From positions 1 to 64,000 of IMG/VR virus record IMGVR_UViG_3300030060_005313: a stretch of DNA of 64,000 nucleotides; one strand, written 5' to 3'. This document shows, one piece after another, positions 50,427 through 58,663 of this stretch. The stretch is from a virus. A program made the position numbers and the translations under genes. Within the stretch, counting starts at the first letter, position 1. Each line of letters starts with the position of its first letter. Under the pieces are notes generated by a model that did not search any database, was not told where the DNA came from, and saw only the letters and a list, made by a program, of their open reading frames with translations.

Positions 50427-50479
50427 TGTGTGATTGTTGTAATTGTTGTGATTGTGGATGTGATTGTGATTCTTGTTAA
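50426..50479 (+). CDS. 17-residue Cys-rich micropeptide
   Basis: MCDCCNCCDCGCDCDSC: nine cysteines and four Asp in 17 residues, starting in a TAATG overlap with the upstream stop and followed by an AGGAG site for the next gene. The composition is metallothionein-like. It may bind metal or be a protein-level decoy; it could also be a chance frame in a GATTGT repeat. Confidence 0.5.
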   Translation: MCDCCNCCDCGCDCDSC

Positions 50480-50494
50480 CTTTAGGAGAAAATA

Positions 50495-51781
50495 ATGTTG
50501 AAGAAACTTATGATGGGTTTACTATTAACTACATCATTACTTAGTCAAAATATAGTTGGGGACTTTTTTAAGTATTCTACTGCATATGCTAGTTTTAGTC
50601 TGAATGCTCCACGCTATCAGGACGATAGATTTGCTATTATAGGGGGATTGAGTACAGGCCAGTTAGAAATCAGTAGGGACAAGAGAGAATTAAAACCTGA
50701 TTTCCAAACATCATTCGGTTTAAGAAAGATTGGTAGATTTCAATACGAACCAAAAAGAGGTGTAAAGTCTGCTGGTAAAGGTGGTACTTGGTATGATGGT
50801 TCAGAACAGAATGCTAATGAAAGTGCCACATTTGGTCCTGTTAAAGGCTGGGAGTACTTAATTAAATTGTCAGAAGGTAGACAATGGGGCAATGATTATG
50901 TTAATAGAGAATTTTGGCTAAGATATATTGGTGATTATTTGATGGCTAAAGTTGGTGTTACTGAATTAGGATTAGAGGATATCAAATATACACAAGGTGA
51001 TATTAGACTTCATCTAACACCTGAAGCATTAAATGATAAATTTCATTTATCTATTGGTGTGAAACATAGACAACATCCTGTATATGGATTTGATGCGATG
51101 GTATTGGATACAACTTGGTACAGAGGTGAATGGTGGAAGTTTGCTGAGAAAGCATTTGGTATAGACGATAATGCTTGGTTTACACAAGAGTACTATGAGA
51201 ACGGAGATTTGGATGTTCAGTTGTATGAGTTAGATCCTGAGACTGGTGAACTAAGACCAATTGAAGGTGGTGGTCCTTTTTGGAATGACGATGGTAGATT
51301 TGTTGGAGTTGACTGGTTGTGGAGAGACCAAGATGGTAGAATCTTTGCTTATACGGACAGAGAGTATTTCTTATATCACTTTCCTGGTATGTTAGAAGAA
51401 TATATCGGTGGAGTCAAGAAAAGTTTGGGTAGTCAAAACGAAACCTCATTAGTGTTGGGTATTGATTTTTATCACTATGGAGAAAATTGGTGGTTACATA
51501 CTTGGGGAAATTGGTTACCTTATCACTACGGACATACAACACATGCATATCACAATGCAGCCCATTACAGAAAACACAAAGATGATGGTGGCAAACCACA
51601 TGAGTTTATGTTTATGGACAAAATGTGGCATAGTTGGAATGACTATGATATGGGTGCAATATTCGGAGTAAAGGTTCAGGATAATCTTGGAGTCTTTGCT
51701 GAAGGAAGATATTTGTATTATTGGGAGAGACCAGCATACGATATCAAATTAGGAATTAATTATCAATTTATGGGATTTTAA
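50495..51781 (+). CDS. Outer-membrane beta-barrel-like protein
   Basis: 428 residues. A signal peptide (KLMMGLLLTTSLLSQ) is followed by alternating strands and Trp/Tyr-rich loops; it ends LGINYQFMGF, with a terminal aromatic. His/Trp-rich WGNWLPYHYGHTTHAYHNA may lie in a loop. No sequence family is recognised. It would sit in the host outer membrane, a surprising product for a phage. Confidence 0.7.
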   Translation: MLKKLMMGLLLTTSLLSQNIVGDFFKYSTAYASFSLNAPRYQDDRFAIIGGLSTGQLEISRDKRELKPDFQTSFGLRKIGRFQYEPKRGVKSAGKGGTWYDGSEQNANESATFGPVKGWEYLIKLSEGRQWGNDYVNREFWLRYIGDYLMAKVGVTELGLEDIKYTQGDIRLHLTPEALNDKFHLSIGVKHRQHPVYGFDAMVLDTTWYRGEWWKFAEKAFGIDDNAWFTQEYYENGDLDVQLYELDPETGELRPIEGGGPFWNDDGRFVGVDWLWRDQDGRIFAYTDREYFLYHFPGMLEEYIGGVKKSLGSQNETSLVLGIDFYHYGENWWLHTWGNWLPYHYGHTTHAYHNAAHYRKHKDDGGKPHEFMFMDKMWHSWNDYDMGAIFGVKVQDNLGVFAEGRYLYYWERPAYDIKLGINYQFMGF

Positions 51782-51782
51782 A

Positions 51783-52391
51783 ATGACACACGAGGAAATA
51801 TACAATACAGTAAGAATGATTTGCGGTTCACTACTAATGGTAGGAATGTTAATAATACCAAGTTGTGAAGATGAAATAGTAGAAGAGGAAATTGTTTTAG
51901 AACCATCTATGCAACTTTGGGTAAATGGTGATTACATAGACCCATATACTTACTATGCACAAATAAATACTTATGGTGAAAAAGTTTTAGGTGATGATGG
52001 TAAGATTAAAAAATTATTCGTTCTACACCTACAAAGAGAAGTAGGTAGAGTTTTACCAGAGTTAGAACACTATGCTGGTATATGGTATGATGAAGATGGA
52101 GAAGACAATGCTATGTTAATTGATCCTGGTTTGTATTTGAACTACGGTCCGACAGATACATTGTCTCATACAAGAGAACAAACAATGAACATGGAGATTA
52201 TTGGTAGTTTTGATTACACAGAATTTGCACAATCAGAAATATACATAAATAATGACAATAAAATTTCTGGTATGGCAAATGGTAAATTTTACAATCCATA
52301 TAGAGATGAAATGCAGATTGGCTTATTAATTTTTGAGAATATAGAAATAGGAACAGATCCAGACGCAACGTTTTACACTGGTGGAAATTAA
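51783..52391 (+). CDS. Predicted lipoprotein
   Basis: 202 residues. The hydrophobic segment SLLMVGMLIIPSC ends at a possible lipobox cysteine. The mature part is acidic and beta-rich, with LHLQREVGRVLPEL. It follows the outer-membrane protein after one base and may be its partner. Confidence 0.65.
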   Translation: MTHEEIYNTVRMICGSLLMVGMLIIPSCEDEIVEEEIVLEPSMQLWVNGDYIDPYTYYAQINTYGEKVLGDDGKIKKLFVLHLQREVGRVLPELEHYAGIWYDEDGEDNAMLIDPGLYLNYGPTDTLSHTREQTMNMEIIGSFDYTEFAQSEIYINNDNKISGMANGKFYNPYRDEMQIGLLIFENIEIGTDPDATFYTGGN

Positions 52392-52395
52392 ATAA

Positions 52396-53031
52396 ATGAA
52401 TGGTGATATAAAAATAGGTAAGTTACTATGTGATGAAGATATAATCACTAAAAGACAACTGAACAAAGCACTACAGTCTCAGGTAAAAGGTGATAAACGC
52501 ACAATTGGTGAAATTTTAGTTGATTTAGGTTTTTGTGATTTCGATGATATTACTAATGCATTACTAAACCACGATTCTGATACTACACATCATGAAGAAA
52601 AAACTGAAGAAATACATCCTGAGTCAGAGACAGTCATAGAAGAACCTAAAGAAGAACCAAAGAAAAAAGAACCAATAGAACTAAGTGAAGATAAAGTATT
52701 AGATACTAAATTCACATTATCTGTACAAACAATGATAGCAGCTGGTACAGGTTTGGCATCATTGATTGGTATGTGGTATGCTTTACAAGCAGAAATAGAA
52801 GAGGCAAAGGAATTACCAGCCATTGATATAGAAAAGATTTTTTCGGATGAATATCCATCGAAACCTGAAGGTCATAATTGGCCTCGATCTTATGAACAAT
52901 ATAAAACACAAGTAGGCCAACTTCAAGAAGATATGGATGAAGTATTTGAACAGTTAGAGGAATATGAAGAAACCATAGATGAGTTGGAAAAACAAGTAAC
53001 TAATTTAAGGGTAAAAGTAGGGAGTAAATAA
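52396..53031 (+). CDS. MshEN (GspE/PilB N-terminal) domain protein with coiled coil
   Basis: 211 residues. IKIGKLLCDEDIITKRQLNKAL and IGEILVDLGFCDFDDITNALL (about 5-62) are the two-helix repeat of the MshEN domain found at the N-terminus of type II secretion and type IV pilus ATPases, where it can bind c-di-GMP. No ATPase domain follows: instead a Glu/Lys/Pro linker, one membrane helix (about 113-132) and a coiled coil. It could dock with or replace the N-terminal domain of the host motor. Confidence 0.72.
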   Translation: MNGDIKIGKLLCDEDIITKRQLNKALQSQVKGDKRTIGEILVDLGFCDFDDITNALLNHDSDTTHHEEKTEEIHPESETVIEEPKEEPKKKEPIELSEDKVLDTKFTLSVQTMIAAGTGLASLIGMWYALQAEIEEAKELPAIDIEKIFSDEYPSKPEGHNWPRSYEQYKTQVGQLQEDMDEVFEQLEEYEETIDELEKQVTNLRVKVGSK

Positions 53032-53405
53032 TGAAGTATTTAATAGGGCTATTAATATTCCTGTCTACTACACTAGCACAAGTAAATGACAAGAACTTTA
53101 AAGAAAAGATAAATGGTGGTATAGTCGTCGCCATTTTTACATCTGAATGGCAGGAACAAGAGTTAGATAAAAAAGTACTGAAAGGAGTAAAGGGGTATCA
53201 AGATTGTGAGATTATCTACGTTGCCAGTGAGCAAGCAAAAAAGGTTACTAAGAAACTAAGATTTAGAAACTTCCCATCGATTGCCCTATTCTTTGACGGA
53301 AGTAAAAAAGAAACTTGGAAGGCAGATATGGATGGCGAAGTTGATTGTTCTTCTAAAGATATAAAGGATGCAATAGACGATATGTTGGCAGAAGATGTAT
53401 TTTAA
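53031..53405 (+). CDS. Periplasmic thioredoxin-fold protein without CxxC
   Basis: 124 residues. Signal peptide KYLIGLLIFLSTTLAQ, then VVAIFTSEWQEQELDKK where the CxxC motif of thioredoxin would be, and RFRNFPSIALFFDG with the cis-Pro. Fold match good; without active-site cysteines it is more likely a binding or chaperone protein. It ends just before a terminator. Confidence 0.68.
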   Translation: MKYLIGLLIFLSTTLAQVNDKNFKEKINGGIVVAIFTSEWQEQELDKKVLKGVKGYQDCEIIYVASEQAKKVTKKLRFRNFPSIALFFDGSKKETWKADMDGEVDCSSKDIKDAIDDMLAEDVF

Positions 53406-53440
53406 TGATACAATAATAGTGTAACAGGTGTAACATTTTG

Positions 53441-53468
53441 AAAACCTCACTTTTTAGTGGGGTTTTTT
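53441..53468 (+). terminator. Rho-independent terminator
   Basis: AACCTCAC (53443-53450) pairs with GTGGGGTT (53457-53464, one G-U) around TTTTTA, then a run of T. It ends the unit containing the MshEN-domain gene and separates it from the pilins. Confidence 0.85.
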
Positions 53469-53553
53469 GTTGCGTACTCTAAGTTATTAGTATATAGTAA
53501 TTTAAAAAACTAATAAGAAAAAAGTAAAAAAGTTTTCTATATTGCAAAGTTTG

Positions 53554-53575
53554 GTACAGTTATTGTACATATATA
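53554..53575 (+). promoter_or_regulatory. Palindrome upstream of the first pilin
   Basis: GTACA-GTTAT-TGTAC at 53554-53568 is a 5 bp inverted repeat, followed by ATATATAGG. It lies in the 197-base gap after the terminator and about 30 bases before the pilin gene, so it may be an operator or promoter of the pilin operon. Confidence 0.4.
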
Positions 53576-53602
53576 GGTAAATAACTAAATAGGAGAACTG
53601 AA

Positions 53603-54229
53603 ATGTTCAAAACAATCAAACGATATCTAAAGAGCACAAATGGTAACTCATTAGCTGAGTTCGCAGTAACAACTGCAATGATGGCTACATTGGCTACCAC
53701 TGCCGCACCTAAATTTTCTGGTGTTGGTGAAGGTGCTAAAGAGAAAAAGACAATGGCCGATATTGACAAAATTGTCAAGTCCGCTAATAACTTTTATAAC
53801 CAAAAAGTAACCGAAGAAGGTCGTGGGAGATTTCCTGGCCAAGTCAAGTATGATGAGGTTGTTGGTGGATATGCTTCCGATACACTTATTGTACAAGGTT
53901 TGGGTGGATTCACTTCTTACGAATCATCAGAGGGTTCTAATTGGGTTTCTGTATTTGGTACAACAACTGCAGGTGCTCAAGCTCCAAGTGGTCATAACAT
54001 TGATGTGTCAGAAGATGATAACAAAGATGGTTCATTTGATCCTTCCGTTGGTGCTGAAGAATTCTTAGACCAATTTGGTGGCAACCCAATCAAGACACCA
54101 TTTCAGGATGGTCATTACATCTATGCAGTAATCGCTGGTGGTGGAAGTGGTTCATCTTCTTATGCTCCAATCTTGTATGTCGCTGATTTAGAAAACCCAT
54201 CAAACTTCTTTAAGAAGTTACAGCCGTAG
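53603..54229 (+). CDS. Prepilin-like protein with non-canonical leader
   Basis: 208 residues. The leader (MFKTIKRYLKSTNGNS) is basic, followed by LAEFAVTTAMMATLATTAAP, a hydrophobic N-terminal helix with Glu at about position 3-5 after the cut, as in pilins. There is no GFTLIE. The mature part is Gly/Ser-rich, with a globular domain. Length suggests a major-pilin-type or TadE/Flp-like subunit. I recall similar proteins from Marinimicrobia-like bacteria but cannot verify it. Confidence 0.7.
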   Translation: MFKTIKRYLKSTNGNSLAEFAVTTAMMATLATTAAPKFSGVGEGAKEKKTMADIDKIVKSANNFYNQKVTEEGRGRFPGQVKYDEVVGGYASDTLIVQGLGGFTSYESSEGSNWVSVFGTTTAGAQAPSGHNIDVSEDDNKDGSFDPSVGAEEFLDQFGGNPIKTPFQDGHYIYAVIAGGGSGSSSYAPILYVADLENPSNFFKKLQP

Positions 54230-54239
54230 GAGATAGAAA

Positions 54240-54665
54240 ATGAAAAATCAGAAAGGATTCACATTAATAGAACTTATTATGGTTACAATCATTTTAGGTA
54301 TTTTGGCTGCTGTTGCTATTCCTCGATATATGACATCGGTTACGAAAGCAGAAGAAGCGGCTGAGGATGCGGTTATTAGTGCAATCAAAGCTGGTTTAGA
54401 AACTTATGCTGTAGAACAACTTATGGAAAATGGCCGTAGAAGTTGGCCTGATAATCCATGGGATGCTTTAGAAACTAAACCTGCTGGATACACTACGGAC
54501 GCTACTGATGCAGATGTTGATGGTGAGTGGACATACAATACCACTTCGAAAAAAATCACACATCAGCGTGGTGATAACTCTCGTGTAGGTTGGCAATATG
54601 ATGAAGGGGTACAAACAGGAGATGATGCTGCTGTTGGTACACTTGGTGTAAGAGCTGATTTGTAG
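54240..54665 (+). CDS. Type IV prepilin / pseudopilin
   Basis: 141 residues. KNQKGFTLIELIMVTIILGI is a textbook prepilin peptidase site (G/F, Glu5) and helix. The mature part is acidic with DNPWDALE and GEWTYNTT blocks. It needs a host prepilin peptidase and assembly motor, which are absent in this window. Confidence 0.93.
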   Translation: MKNQKGFTLIELIMVTIILGILAAVAIPRYMTSVTKAEEAAEDAVISAIKAGLETYAVEQLMENGRRSWPDNPWDALETKPAGYTTDATDADVDGEWTYNTTSKKITHQRGDNSRVGWQYDEGVQTGDDAAVGTLGVRADL

Positions 54666-54674
54666 GAGTTAACT

Positions 54675-55115
54675 ATGAGAAACTCTAAAGGGTTTACTCT
54701 GATAGAGTTGGTAGTAACTATTGCTTTAGTGGGGATACTCGTTGGTTCGGCTATCCCCACTTTTCATAGAGCGGTAAGTGAAACTCAGATATCAGTAAAT
54801 GTCTCTAATATGACAATCATAAAACAAACATTTATGCAATATTACTACGACAATCATATGAGCGGTAATCCACACTTTCCACAATTACCACAAGATAGCC
54901 TGATGGATGCTACATACCGACAAACTGTACTAGGGGATGGTAGAACACCTGATATGCTGTTTAGTGGAGATTTGCCTTACAATACAAATCAAAAGCCTTA
55001 TATTTATTATTGGGAAAACGATACGTTAAATGGATATGTGACTAAACGTATTATAATAAAAGATACAGACCCTGATAGTCCATCTTTTGAAAAAGAAGTA
55101 GTTGGAGAAATTTAG
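54675..55115 (+). CDS. Type IV prepilin / pseudopilin
   Basis: 146 residues. MRNSKGFTLIELVVTIALVG is the cleavage and helix region. The mature part has PHFPQLPQDSLMDATYRQ, and a strand-rich end. It shares its last base with the next pilin gene start (GTG). Confidence 0.93.
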   Translation: MRNSKGFTLIELVVTIALVGILVGSAIPTFHRAVSETQISVNVSNMTIIKQTFMQYYYDNHMSGNPHFPQLPQDSLMDATYRQTVLGDGRTPDMLFSGDLPYNTNQKPYIYYWENDTLNGYVTKRIIIKDTDPDSPSFEKEVVGEI

Positions 55116-55510
55116 TGAGTAAAGGCTTTACACTAATAGAAATATTAGTTGTGATTCTTTTGATTGGTATAATGAGTGCAATAGCAGTACCACGATTTGA
55201 GAAAAGAATCGAGCTAGAAGAATTAAAACACGAAAAGAAATTCACATATACATTATGGGAAGAGTTGGAAGTATATGCAAAGAAACAATATGAATTGACA
55301 GGTGAACAAAGTTGGCCTGAACATCCATTATCTGTTTTAGGTAGAACAAGAAATATAGTAGTCACTTATGATTTAGGAATACCTGATGATGATAATGAGT
55401 GGCAGTTTGATGGAACTAATTTATACCATAGGAGAATGAATAATGAAATCTGGTATTACCAATATAATCCCAATACTTTTTTTCTTTCTGAACATCCAAT
55501 TAGGCTATAG
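55115..55510 (+). CDS. Type IV prepilin / pseudopilin
   Basis: 131 residues from GTG 55115. SKGFTLIEILVVILLIGI is the prepilin region. Mature part contains LWEELEVYAKKQYELTG and DDNEWQFDGTNLYH, similar in order to the 54240 gene (GEWTYN). It overlaps the next gene by 68 bases. Confidence 0.92.
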   Translation: MSKGFTLIEILVVILLIGIMSAIAVPRFEKRIELEELKHEKKFTYTLWEELEVYAKKQYELTGEQSWPEHPLSVLGRTRNIVVTYDLGIPDDDNEWQFDGTNLYHRRMNNEIWYYQYNPNTFFLSEHPIRL

Positions 55511-55832
55511 CGATACTACTGATATAGAATTAGATTTAGATGCCATGTGGGAGAATACTGTATGGGAAGAAATACAAGATGTAGTTGATGTAGGCTACGA
55601 AGTTGAGAAAGTAACAGATGTTGCTGGTGTTCGTGGAGCAGAGGCAGAAGACGAAGCATTAGCACTTTTATATTACAGAAAAAGTATGAAAGGATTATCC
55701 CTTTTAGATTTACAAAAGGCTTATGGTAAGTTAGTCAATAAAAGAGAAATTATGATAAAGGATGGGTTGAATACTAAAAAAATAGATGGTTTTATTATTA
55801 CATTAAAAGGAAAAATACAAAAAAAGTCTTGA
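55443..55832 (+). CDS. Secreted acidic protein of the pilin cluster
   Basis: 129 residues. A signal-like start (GITNIIPILFFFLNIQLGYS) is followed by an acidic, helical mature part (ELDLDAMWENTVWEEIQD) and a Lys-rich tail. It overlaps the last pilin by 68 bases in another frame. Possibly a periplasmic accessory of the pilins. Confidence 0.65.
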   Translation: MKSGITNIIPILFFFLNIQLGYSDTTDIELDLDAMWENTVWEEIQDVVDVGYEVEKVTDVAGVRGAEAEDEALALLYYRKSMKGLSLLDLQKAYGKLVNKREIMIKDGLNTKKIDGFIITLKGKIQKKS

Positions 55833-55861
55833 CTTGTACTGCATTTATTTTGTAGCTTTAC
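55829..55861 (+). promoter_or_regulatory. TTGACT/TAGCTT phage promoter before 55865
   Basis: TTGACT at 55829-55834 and GTAGCTTTAC starting 23 bases later. The next ATG (55865) is only 6-7 bases after TAGCTT, so the mRNA may be leaderless. Confidence 0.75.
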
Positions 55862-55864
55862 TAT

Positions 55865-56389
55865 ATGAATGAATGTAAAAAATGTCAAGCTGAAATGGAT
55901 AAACATCGTCTTCACTTGGGTTACTCAGAATGTGTTGAGTGTTCAAGTGTAAAGAAGTATGTGTCTCATACCATATACCCACACAAAACAGGTGCTTGGG
56001 TACAACCAGTTTCAGAAGAACAATCAGAAAATTTAAGTAGGTTAGATAGAAGGGGCGTTGGTGGTTCTAAGAAAGCAAAAGGTGTTTTTGCAGATAAGAG
56101 TTGGGATAGATTTTTGGAGAACTATCTTAATCCTAAACCACCTAAAAAGAAACATAAGTCAAAGCCAGTAGTAAATATCTTTATTCCAATAAAAGAAGCT
56201 ATGAAAAAAGTTATTGATGAGTTTGATAGCTATGGATATGAATCTGCTTGTCAACTTACACAATCACTATATTCTGAAGATAAAATTAGTCTTGTAAGTA
56301 AATCAAAAATCATAAATGAATTGTCAAGTCTACAAATGATGACAACTAAACAAAGAAAGTTTATGAAAAAACTTCAAAATAATCCTTGA
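55865..56389 (+). CDS. Zinc-ribbon protein, conserved near CobT/CobS in large phages
   Basis: 174 residues. MNECKKCQAEM and SECVECSS form an N-terminal zinc ribbon; YVSHTIYPHKTGAWVQP is a conserved block I recall from marine phages. C-terminal helical. No ribosome site; see the promoter. Probably part of the AAA+/VWA unit downstream. Confidence 0.72.
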   Translation: MNECKKCQAEMDKHRLHLGYSECVECSSVKKYVSHTIYPHKTGAWVQPVSEEQSENLSRLDRRGVGGSKKAKGVFADKSWDRFLENYLNPKPPKKKHKSKPVVNIFIPIKEAMKKVIDEFDSYGYESACQLTQSLYSEDKISLVSKSKIINELSSLQMMTTKQRKFMKKLQNNP

Positions 56390-56417
56390 CTCGCATTGCA
56401 TTTTATTCGTAGCTTAA
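56386..56417 (+). promoter_or_regulatory. TTGACT/TAGCTT phage promoter before the CobT-like gene
   Basis: TTGACT at 56386-56391 and GTAGCTTAAC starting 23 bases later, overlapping the end of the zinc-ribbon gene. Confidence 0.75.
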
Positions 56418-56438
56418 CATATCAATTAAAGGAAAAAT

Positions 56439-58478
56439 ATGACAAAGATAAAACACAATTTTAATCCGATGGCTTTACGAGAGAGACACTCTGCAAGTTC
56501 TCGGACTAACAACTATTCATCTTTTTGGTTAGATGAGGGTTGGGATACCACCGGTTCTATCTTCGATGATGAAGAGAAGAAAAAAGGTGTAGACTTAGTT
56601 GCATTGGCCTCTTATCGTAGAGCCATTAGTAATTTTGTTTCTATTGTAACCGGTGAGTCTGATATCAAAGTTACTTTCAATTCACATGGAGATAGTTATA
56701 CTGATGGTAAGTCAGTTGTTATCTCTTCTAAATTAGATGATAAACTATTTGACTCAACTGTTGGTTTGGCTCTTCACGAAGGTTCTCACATCAAACTATC
56801 AGATTTCGATTTTCTAAAAAATCTTACTGGTCACATACCAACCACACTACTCGATCAAGCTACTAAAATTGGTACTGACTATTTTACAGATGTTAAAAAT
56901 CTACTTAACTATGTAGAAGATAGGAGAATTGATTACTTTGTATTCTCAAACTCACCTGGTTATAAAGGTTACTATCATTCAATGTATGATAAGTATTTTC
57001 ATTCAAAAGTAATCGATAAGGCTCTCTTAACTACTGAATACACTTCATTAGATTTAGATTCATATATGTTCAGAATTATCAATCTTACTAATAAGAATTC
57101 AGACTTAGATGCTCTACCAGGTTTGAGAAAAATATACAATACTATCTTTAGCAAAGTAAAAACATTATCTTCAACCAGTGAGTCTTTCTACATCGCTTGT
57201 AAAGTTTATCAAATCATTTTAGATAACATTACTCCAAAGTCAAAAATTGATGGTAATCAGGTTCCACAACCATCTGATGATGGTAACGGTAATGAGTCTT
57301 TAGATTCCTCTGGTGATAGTAATGATACTAAAGATTCTTCCGAAGAATCTGTTTCTCAATCTCAACAACCTTCCGATAAACCAGAATTATCAGATAATCA
57401 GAAAAAGCAACTTGAAAATGCAATTAGAAAGCAAAAGAAATTTATGGATGGTGATATTCAAAAGAAAAAGTTGACTAAGAAAGATAAGGCGGCTATGGAT
57501 ACTGTTGAATCATCCGGTATGAGTTACGTTGATGTCGCTGGTGTTACTGATAGATGGACAGGTAAAAAGACTCCCACTAAGGTTTTGATGGTTAAAAAGT
57601 TCAACAAAGCTTTGGCTGAGTCTGATACAATCGGTATGATTTCTAATCCATCATATTCTTGGTATCGTGATGAAAACAAAGAAGCTATCGATAAGGGTTT
57701 GGTTATGGGTACTATCTTAGGTAGAAAGCTTCAGGTTCGTGGTGAGTCTCGTGAGACTAAGTGGTCTAGAAAAGATAGTGGTAGAATTGATAAGAGATTG
57801 ATTGCTGAGTTGGGTTTTGGTAATGATAGAATCTTCCACACTTCTTTTGTAGAACAATACTCAGATGCTTTCTTACATATCTCAGTTGACGCTAGTGGTT
57901 CGATGGGCGGAGATAAGTGGACAAATACTCAAACTTCAGTAGTCGCAATTGCTAAGGCTTGTTCAATGATAAACAATGTTGATTTAGTTATTTCATACAG
58001 AAGTACTCAAACTTCCGGTGGTAGATACAATAGAGGTGGTAAGACTTATCCACTAATGTTGATTGCTTATGATTCTAGAGTTGACAAAATTAACAAAATC
58101 AAAAATCTATTTCCTCTATTACATCCTGCAGGTACTACACCAGAGGGTTTATGTTTTGAGGCTGTGATGAAAGAAATTGAAGTTGGTTCAAATGATAAGG
58201 ATTCTTACTTTCTTAATTTTTCAGATGGGATGCCGATGTTTTCTAATGATGATATTGATTACAATTGGGATACGGCAATTAATCATACTTCTAAAATGGT
58301 TAAAGAAATCAAAGGTCGCGGTGTAAAAGTTCTTAGTTACTTTATCGGTGGTAGATATGATTCACATGACGAAAAAGGTACATTCACAAAAATGTACGGT
58401 TCTGATGCTGAGTACATCGATGTAACTTCTGTTCTTCCAGTTGCAAAAACAATGAATAAGAAATTCTTACAGAAGTAA
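56439..58478 (+). CDS. CobT-like VWA-domain metallopeptidase-like protein
   Basis: 679 residues. VGLALHEGSHI at about 108-118 contains HEGSH, an HExxH zinc site. A low-complexity Ser/Asp/Asn stretch (about 275-325) links to a VWA domain with the MIDAS motif SVDASGSMGG near 483-492. Such proteins pair with MoxR/CobS ATPases, as found here downstream. Phage copies have been annotated as CobT but probably act in a chaperone or protease system and not in cobalamin synthesis. Confidence 0.88.
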   Translation: MTKIKHNFNPMALRERHSASSRTNNYSSFWLDEGWDTTGSIFDDEEKKKGVDLVALASYRRAISNFVSIVTGESDIKVTFNSHGDSYTDGKSVVISSKLDDKLFDSTVGLALHEGSHIKLSDFDFLKNLTGHIPTTLLDQATKIGTDYFTDVKNLLNYVEDRRIDYFVFSNSPGYKGYYHSMYDKYFHSKVIDKALLTTEYTSLDLDSYMFRIINLTNKNSDLDALPGLRKIYNTIFSKVKTLSSTSESFYIACKVYQIILDNITPKSKIDGNQVPQPSDDGNGNESLDSSGDSNDTKDSSEESVSQSQQPSDKPELSDNQKKQLENAIRKQKKFMDGDIQKKKLTKKDKAAMDTVESSGMSYVDVAGVTDRWTGKKTPTKVLMVKKFNKALAESDTIGMISNPSYSWYRDENKEAIDKGLVMGTILGRKLQVRGESRETKWSRKDSGRIDKRLIAELGFGNDRIFHTSFVEQYSDAFLHISVDASGSMGGDKWTNTQTSVVAIAKACSMINNVDLVISYRSTQTSGGRYNRGGKTYPLMLIAYDSRVDKINKIKNLFPLLHPAGTTPEGLCFEAVMKEIEVGSNDKDSYFLNFSDGMPMFSNDDIDYNWDTAINHTSKMVKEIKGRGVKVLSYFIGGRYDSHDEKGTFTKMYGSDAEYIDVTSVLPVAKTMNKKFLQK

Positions 58479-58663
58479 TGATTACTAAGGTTTTAAAATG
58501 GTTACACAACAGAAAACTAAACACGCCAATGTGTCCTTGTGGGTGGAAAATGATTCCATCCACTCGGAAACATTTTGAACAATATTGGACATGCAAATGG
58601 AAAGAATGCACTTGGGAAGCATTTGCGACAACAAGCTATAGAATTAGATTTTGGAAATCGTAA
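58478..58663 (+). CDS. Small zinc-ribbon protein
   Basis: 61 residues. MCPCGWKM and WTCKWKECTW make a topoisomerase-type zinc finger; many Trp and Lys. It shares one base with the VWA gene stop. Unknown. Confidence 0.65.
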   Translation: MITKVLKWLHNRKLNTPMCPCGWKMIPSTRKHFEQYWTCKWKECTWEAFATTSYRIRFWKS

